This document shows, piece by piece, positions 59,481 to 64,000 of a DNA stretch of 64,000 nt. Position 1 is the stretch's first letter; each line of letters starts with the position of its first letter. The notes beneath the pieces were generated by a model. It was not told the DNA's origin. It ran no database searches and saw nothing but the letters and a program-made list of their open reading frames with translations. The DNA lies in assembly GCF_002795245.1 (NCBI RefSeq), contig NZ_PGVG01000018.1, positions 1 through 64,000 on the forward strand, in the 5' to 3' direction. The stretch comes from Bradyrhizobium forestalis. Its GTDB lineage: Bacteria; Pseudomonadota; Alphaproteobacteria; Rhizobiales; Xanthobacteraceae. The translations under genes and the position numbers were made by a program.

Positions 59481-61118
59481 TCAGCTCGATTTCGATAGCC
59501 GGTAATTGCCGAGATAGAGCACGTCCAGGCCCGAGCAGAAATACGTGTGCAATGCCTCCAGCGGCGCGTTCACCGTCGGCTGCTCGTTGATGTTGAGGCT
59601 GGTGTTGATCAGAACCGGCAAAGAGGTCGCCTTCGCGAACTCGCCGATCAGGCGGCTATAAAGCGGATTGCTGTCCGCATGGACGCTCTGGATGCGTGCG
59701 GTGTTGTCGACATGGACCACCGCAGGCATGGTCTCGGCGACCTTCTCGTTGACTGGAAAAGTCACCACCATGAAGGGAGCATCGAACGTGTCCTCGAAAT
59801 ACTCGGCCTGGCGCTCGTAGAGGACCGACGGACAGAACGGGCGGAACTCCTCGCGGTATTTGATCGTGAGGTTGATGCGGTCTTTCATGCCCGCATGGCG
59901 CGGATCAGCCAGGATCGAGCGGTTGCCGAGCGCGCGGGGACCGTATTCCATCCGCCCCTGGAACCAGCCTACGGTCTTCTGGTCCGTCAGGTCAGTGACG
60001 CAGCGCGACACGGGATCTTCGAGCAGCTCGAACTTCGCGCCGATCTTGTCCAGCGTCTCCCGGATCGTGTCGTTGGAATATTCCGGTCCCCAGTAAGCGT
60101 GGGTCAGCGGTGCGATCGCGTGGCCCGCCTCGGAGCATTTCATCATCGCTGCTCCAAGCGCCACGCCGGCATCGTGCGGCACCGGAGGAACGTAGAAACG
60201 CTTCACGGACGGCTCCGCCGCGATCTCCATGTTCATCTTGCAGTTCAGCCCGACGCCGCCAGCGATGCAGACGTCGCCGCAGCCGGTCTCGGCAATCGCG
60301 GAGCGGATCACCTCGGTGGTGACGATCTCGAGCTGCTTCTGGCCGCTCGCGGCGATGTTGGTCAGGCGCTGGTCGAGCGGTTGGCCACGCAGCCGCCGCG
60401 GACCCAAAATCTCCTCCATCTTCTCGGTGAAGATGCGCTCCTGCCGCGTCGAGAAATCGCTGGTGAAGATGTCAGCGTCGCGCCGGCGCTTGTCGAGCTC
60501 GGGATCAAGCTCGTAGTTGATGCCGGCAGGACGCAAGAGCTGCGCGAACTTGTCGAGATAGTCCGCACTGCCATAGGACGAGAGGCCCATGACCTTGTAC
60601 TCGTCATTGGTCATCTGATAACCGAGATACTGCGTCAGCATCCCGTAATAGAGACCAAGACTGTTGTGGCGACCAAATCGCGTCAGCACGCGGAAATCGT
60701 TGCCGCGTGCATGGGCAACGAGGCCGGAGCTGGAATCGCCCGAGAAATCGAAGCACGCCACGGTCGCCTCGGAAAAACCGGAGCCGTAGAACGAGCTCGC
60801 GGCATGACAGAGATGATGGTCGTAGAGCTCGATCCTCGGGCTGTGGCCGAACTGATACTTGAAATACTCGGTGAGGCGCTGCGCGTAATTCGTGTAGGTC
60901 TTCAGCGGCGAGCAGATCCAGTCGACCTCGCGCATGGTGATTCCGGCCTGCTTGAGGCAGAATCCGATCGCGCCACGCGGCAGCTCGCCGCGCGCATGTT
61001 TCGCCAGCGTGAAGCGCTCCTCCTCCGCGGCTGCGACCAACTCGCCATCGCGCAGCAGCACTGCCGCACCGTCGTGATGCCCGTGCTTGATCCCCGAGCT
61101 GATTCCGATCACATACAT
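59481..61118 (-). CDS. Carbamoyltransferase (NodU/CmcH family)
   Basis: A 545-residue protein using carbamoyl phosphate and ATP to carbamoylate a sugar hydroxyl. The Kae1-like domain shows GHHDGAAVLLRDGELVAAAE and the metal-binding ELYDHHLCHAASSFYGSGF; CIAGGVGLNCKMNMEIA lies mid-protein, and WFQGRMEYGPRALGNRSILA with LINTSLNINEQPTVNAPLEA forms the C-terminal half. NodU acts on Nod factors; here no nod gene is next to it, and the neighbours are sugar enzymes, so a surface polysaccharide is the more likely target. It is divergent from the kinase gene by 199 bp. Confidence 0.93.
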   Translation of the reverse strand: MYVIGISSGIKHGHHDGAAVLLRDGELVAAAEEERFTLAKHARGELPRGAIGFCLKQAGITMREVDWICSPLKTYTNYAQRLTEYFKYQFGHSPRIELYDHHLCHAASSFYGSGFSEATVACFDFSGDSSSGLVAHARGNDFRVLTRFGRHNSLGLYYGMLTQYLGYQMTNDEYKVMGLSSYGSADYLDKFAQLLRPAGINYELDPELDKRRRDADIFTSDFSTRQERIFTEKMEEILGPRRLRGQPLDQRLTNIAASGQKQLEIVTTEVIRSAIAETGCGDVCIAGGVGLNCKMNMEIAAEPSVKRFYVPPVPHDAGVALGAAMMKCSEAGHAIAPLTHAYWGPEYSNDTIRETLDKIGAKFELLEDPVSRCVTDLTDQKTVGWFQGRMEYGPRALGNRSILADPRHAGMKDRINLTIKYREEFRPFCPSVLYERQAEYFEDTFDAPFMVVTFPVNEKVAETMPAVVHVDNTARIQSVHADSNPLYSRLIGEFAKATSLPVLINTSLNINEQPTVNAPLEALHTYFCSGLDVLYLGNYRLSKSS

Positions 61119-61317
61119 GTCGCGTAGACCCCTTGCGGAGCCTTCTATAGAAACCGCCGCTAATGTAAATCGGCTACGGGCCGACCGGAGTGCTTGACGG
61201 CAGCCATATTGGCCGCGATGCCCCCAGCGCAGGAACCTTGCATCGTCCCTGCGGCTCCCGTATTACCAATCCCTGCTACGATATGGCCTGGAATTGGCCC
61301 CTCCTGGACCCCAAAAC

Positions 61318-62694
61318 GTGCTCGAACGAACCCTCGTCACCATCGCCGAGACCGAGACCATTGAGGAAGCCTTCCGGCGCCTGAATGCGAACATGCTCGG
61401 TATTCTGTTCGCGCAGGACGCGAGCGGACGAATCGTCGGCGCCGTGACGGACGGTGACATCCGCAGGCGCATGCTGACCGGCATCACGATCCAGGACCGG
61501 GTTGCGTCCTGCATCAATCGCAACTTCGTCTGGGCACCGACCGGCGGACCGCGCGAGCAGATCCTCAAGCTGCTTGATCAGCGCGTGCACGTGGTGCCGA
61601 TCCTCGACAGCGAGGGACGGCTGGTCGACGTGTTCAGCCGCGAACTGTTCAACCTGTCCGAAGAGAGCGAGGTGTTCGCGCGCGCGCGCTCGCCGGTGCG
61701 GATCAGCTTCTCCGGCGGCGGCACCGATCTGACCCACTACTTCGTGGCGAATGACGGAGGCGCGGTCATCAGCGCCACGATCAAGATGTACGCTCACGCG
61801 ACGCTGCGGCGCCGGAGCGATCCCAGCATCCGGATCTACTCGCACGATTTCCGCCGCACCGTCGAGGCCGACAATCTCGCAGAGCTCGGAACAGGCGGAG
61901 ATCTCGCGCTGATCAAGTCGGTCGTGCGCCTGATCAAGCCGACTTACGGCTTCGAGCTCGAGGTGTCCGCCGACTTCCCGGTCGGCTCCGGCCTCGGCGG
62001 CTCCGCGGTGGTCTCGTCCGCGATCATCGGCTGCTTCAACGAATTCCGCGGGGATCAGTGGGACCGCCACGAGATCGCGGAGATGGCCTTCCAGGCCGAG
62101 CGGCTGATGCTCAACATTCCCGGCGGCTGGCAGGATCAGTACGCCACCGTGTTCGGCGGCTTCAATCACATGGAGTTCTTCTCCGACCAGAACACCATCG
62201 TGCCGCTTCGCCTCGATCCCAACATCATCGCCGAGCTCGAGGAGAGCCTGGTGCTCTGCTACACCGGCTCGGGGCGCGATTCCGGTGCCATTCACCGCGA
62301 CCAGAAGGCTCAGCACGAGACCAGCGACGCCGTCGCCGCAGCTGCCAAGCAGAAGGAAGTGACGCGCGACATAAGGCGGCATCTGCTGCGCGGCCAGCTC
62401 CTGGAATGCGGCCGGTTGATCGACGCGGCCTGGCACGCCAAACGGAAGCTGAGCTCGAAGATCTCGTCGGACGCGATCGACGCGATCTACGATTTTGCCA
62501 AACAGCATGGCGCGGTTGGCGGCAAGCTGCTCGGCGCCGGCGGTGGCGGTTACTTCATGTTCTTCGTACGTCCGTTCGAGCGCTACCAGCTCATCGCGGC
62601 ACTCGAACAGCAGGGGCATAGCTGCTCGCGCATCATGTTCGAGGAGAACGGTCTGCGGACGTGGAAGTCGCGCGTGCCCGCGCAGCTCGCCTGA
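61318..62694 (+). CDS. CBS-domain / GHMP sugar kinase fusion (heptose-7-phosphate kinase HddA-like)
   Basis: A 458-residue fusion. A tandem CBS module fills about 1-115 (TIEEAFRRLNANMLGILFAQ, GAVTDGDIRRRMLTG, VVPILDSEGRLVDVFSR), then the kinase with RISFSGGGTDL (128-138), GSGLGGSA (223-230, ATP loop) and GGKLLGAGGGGY (401-412). The closest known kinases are HddA-like enzymes for D-glycero-D-manno-heptose and fucokinase-type enzymes. CBS domains usually sense adenine nucleotides, so the kinase may be energy-regulated. GTG at 61318 was chosen; a TTG at 61294 adds 8 residues. The NeuB-like gene follows after 16 bp. Confidence 0.85.
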   Translation: MLERTLVTIAETETIEEAFRRLNANMLGILFAQDASGRIVGAVTDGDIRRRMLTGITIQDRVASCINRNFVWAPTGGPREQILKLLDQRVHVVPILDSEGRLVDVFSRELFNLSEESEVFARARSPVRISFSGGGTDLTHYFVANDGGAVISATIKMYAHATLRRRSDPSIRIYSHDFRRTVEADNLAELGTGGDLALIKSVVRLIKPTYGFELEVSADFPVGSGLGGSAVVSSAIIGCFNEFRGDQWDRHEIAEMAFQAERLMLNIPGGWQDQYATVFGGFNHMEFFSDQNTIVPLRLDPNIIAELEESLVLCYTGSGRDSGAIHRDQKAQHETSDAVAAAAKQKEVTRDIRRHLLRGQLLECGRLIDAAWHAKRKLSSKISSDAIDAIYDFAKQHGAVGGKLLGAGGGGYFMFFVRPFERYQLIAALEQQGHSCSRIMFEENGLRTWKSRVPAQLA

Positions 62695-62710
62695 CGCATA
62701 TGAGACGAGA

Positions 62711-64000
62711 ATGTTGATGACATCGCCCAAACCGTCTGCTCCGGTCCGTATCGGCAACCGTCTTCTGGGCGATGGCGAACCCTGCTACGTCATCGCCGAA
62801 ATCGGCAACAACCACAATGGCGATTTCGAGCGCGCCATTGCGCTGGTCGATGCCGCGATCGCGGCTGGAGCCGATTGCGCCAAATTCCAGATGCGCAAGC
62901 TCGACGAGGTCTATCGCGCCTCGAGCCTTTCGGGCAAGGACGACGACCTTGCCGTCGAATATACGCTCGATCTCCTGCGCCGCTTCGAGCTGCCCACCGC
63001 ACAGCAGAAGAAGATCGCCGAGTACTGCGCAGCGAAGGGTATCCAGTACCTCTGCACGCCCTGGGACGCCAAGAGCGTCGCCGTGCTCGAAGGCTTCGGC
63101 GTAGAGGCCTACAAGGTCGCCTCGGCCGACCTCACCAACCTGCCGCTGCTCGCTCGCCTCGTCGCCACCGGCAAGACGCTGATCGTCTCCACCGGCATGA
63201 GCACGACGGACGAGATCAAGGCCGCGGCGAAATTCCTCGACGACCGCAATGCCAGCTACGTGCTCCTGCATTGCCAGAGCACCTACCCGGCCGCGCTCCA
63301 CAACATCCATCTGCGTTTCATGGAGACGCTGCGCGAGATCCATCCGGTTGTCGGCTATTCCGGCCACGAGCGCGGCATTGCCGTTTCGACGGCCGCCGTT
63401 GCGCTTGGCGCCGTCATCATCGAACGCCACATCACGCTCGACCGCGAGATGGAAGGTCCAGACCATGCCGCGAGCCTGGAGCCGGAGGAATTCAAGGCAC
63501 TCGTCTCCGGCATTCGCGAGGTCGAGGCGGCACGCGGCGAGAAGCTCGCGGAACGCGCACTGAGCCAGGGGGAGCTGATCAACCGCGAAAACCTCGCCAA
63601 GAGCCTGGTGGCCGCGCGCGACCTGCCGGCCGGCACCTTGATCTCCGAAACCGACATCGCCGTGAAGAGCCCGGGACAGGGCCTGTCACCGCTGAAGATG
63701 CCGGCGCTGCTCGGTCGCAAGCTGACGCGGACGATGGCGGCCGACGACTATTTCTTCCAGAGCGATCTCGACGAAGGCGCCGCGAAGGCACGGCGCTACC
63801 GCTTCGACCGCCCCTGGGGTGTGCCGGTACGCTATCACGACACCGCGCGCTTCCTGGAGATCTGCGCGCCCGACATCATCGAATTCCATCTCAGCTACAG
63901 CGACATGGAGCGCGATCCCGCAGCCTATCTGTCCGGCACCTATGATCTCGGCTTCGTCGTGCATGCGCCGGAGCTGTTTGCCGGCTCCAAGCTGATGGAC
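62711..64000 (+). CDS. NeuB-like nonulosonic acid synthase with SAF and extra C-terminal domain, partial
   Basis: The visible 430 residues run to the window edge without a stop. Residues 1-275 form the NeuB TIM barrel: VIAEIGNNHNGDFERAIALV, CAKFQ, SYVLLHCQSTYPA, VVGYSGHERG (His219) and IERHITLDREMEGPDH (His240). A SAF (antifreeze-like) domain follows (about 290-350, RENLAKSLVAARDLPAGTLI). The protein then continues past the usual NeuB end (RPWGVPVRYHDTARFLEICA, DIIEFHLSYSDME), a TIM-barrel-like stretch. NeuB enzymes join phosphoenolpyruvate to a sugar to make sialic-acid-like compounds. GAGACGAGA precedes the ATG; an ATG at 62717 is also possible. Confidence 0.9.
   Translation, partial: MLMTSPKPSAPVRIGNRLLGDGEPCYVIAEIGNNHNGDFERAIALVDAAIAAGADCAKFQMRKLDEVYRASSLSGKDDDLAVEYTLDLLRRFELPTAQQKKIAEYCAAKGIQYLCTPWDAKSVAVLEGFGVEAYKVASADLTNLPLLARLVATGKTLIVSTGMSTTDEIKAAAKFLDDRNASYVLLHCQSTYPAALHNIHLRFMETLREIHPVVGYSGHERGIAVSTAAVALGAVIIERHITLDREMEGPDHAASLEPEEFKALVSGIREVEAARGEKLAERALSQGELINRENLAKSLVAARDLPAGTLISETDIAVKSPGQGLSPLKMPALLGRKLTRTMAADDYFFQSDLDEGAAKARRYRFDRPWGVPVRYHDTARFLEICAPDIIEFHLSYSDMERDPAAYLSGTYDLGFVVHAPELFAGSKLMD

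Overview
The window looks like chromosomal DNA of a Bradyrhizobium-type alphaproteobacterium (Nitrobacteraceae). It is GC-rich, carries rhizobial lipopolysaccharide (LPS) genes, has two complete branched-chain-amino-acid-type (Liv) ABC operons, and contains two families of dispersed palindromic repeats (GTCATTCCGG-type and CCTCTCCC-type) that I associate with this group. The genus call is inference; no rRNA, tRNA, CRISPR array or insertion sequence was seen.

Region 1 (about 1-21.3 kb) is a surface-polysaccharide island. It holds a WbpE-like aminotransferase and WbpB-like dehydrogenase, a GDP-mannose synthase (ManC), a UDP-glucuronate 4-epimerase-like enzyme, a flippase-like membrane protein, a polyprenyl-phosphate sugar-1-phosphate transferase, a 4-keto reductase, a glycosyltransferase, a WbpM-type 4,6-dehydratase and an O-antigen ligase. 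ADP-heptose genes (hldE, hldD), heptosyltransferase waaF, an LpcC-like core mannosyltransferase, galE and an MsbA-like ABC exporter follow. The set fits O-antigen started on an N-acetylquinovosamine-type sugar and joined to a heptose/mannose core. A HicAB-like toxin-antitoxin pair with a frameshifted toxin sits inside this region.

Region 2 (about 21.3-35.4 kb) is mixed: a fumarylacetoacetate-hydrolase-family enzyme, an LpxO-like lipid A hydroxylase with an NTF2-like partner, a 51-residue small gene with a CtrA-type site upstream, a ParA-like ATPase overlapping a phasin-like gene, a flavin monooxygenase, and a membrane protein with an Ig-like tail. A methyl cycle follows: a HTH-methyltransferase fusion, metK and ahcY, with a short MetE-like enzyme further on. 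A secreted TPR-caspase protein lies between.

Region 3 (about 35.5-40.5 kb) is a first Liv operon, livKHMGF on the minus strand, with a strong palindrome over a possible promoter. Region 4 (about 40.8-49.4 kb) holds a lipoprotein, purU, a HemD-like protein, a peroxiredoxin-like protein, a 1107-residue zinc-ribbon/cyclase/AAA/TPR protein, an MFS exporter and a Crp/Fnr regulator.

Region 5 (about 49.7-59.5 kb) is a second Liv operon whose gene order interleaves an acyl-CoA ligase (livG, ligase, livH, livM, livK, livF), followed by an AGE-family epimerase on the opposite strand and a PaaK-like ligase. It suggests uptake of an organic acid coupled to CoA activation. Region 6 (59.5-64.0 kb) starts a second surface-sugar cluster: a NodU-type carbamoyltransferase, a CBS-GHMP sugar kinase fusion, and a NeuB-like synthase with an extra C-terminal domain that runs off the window.
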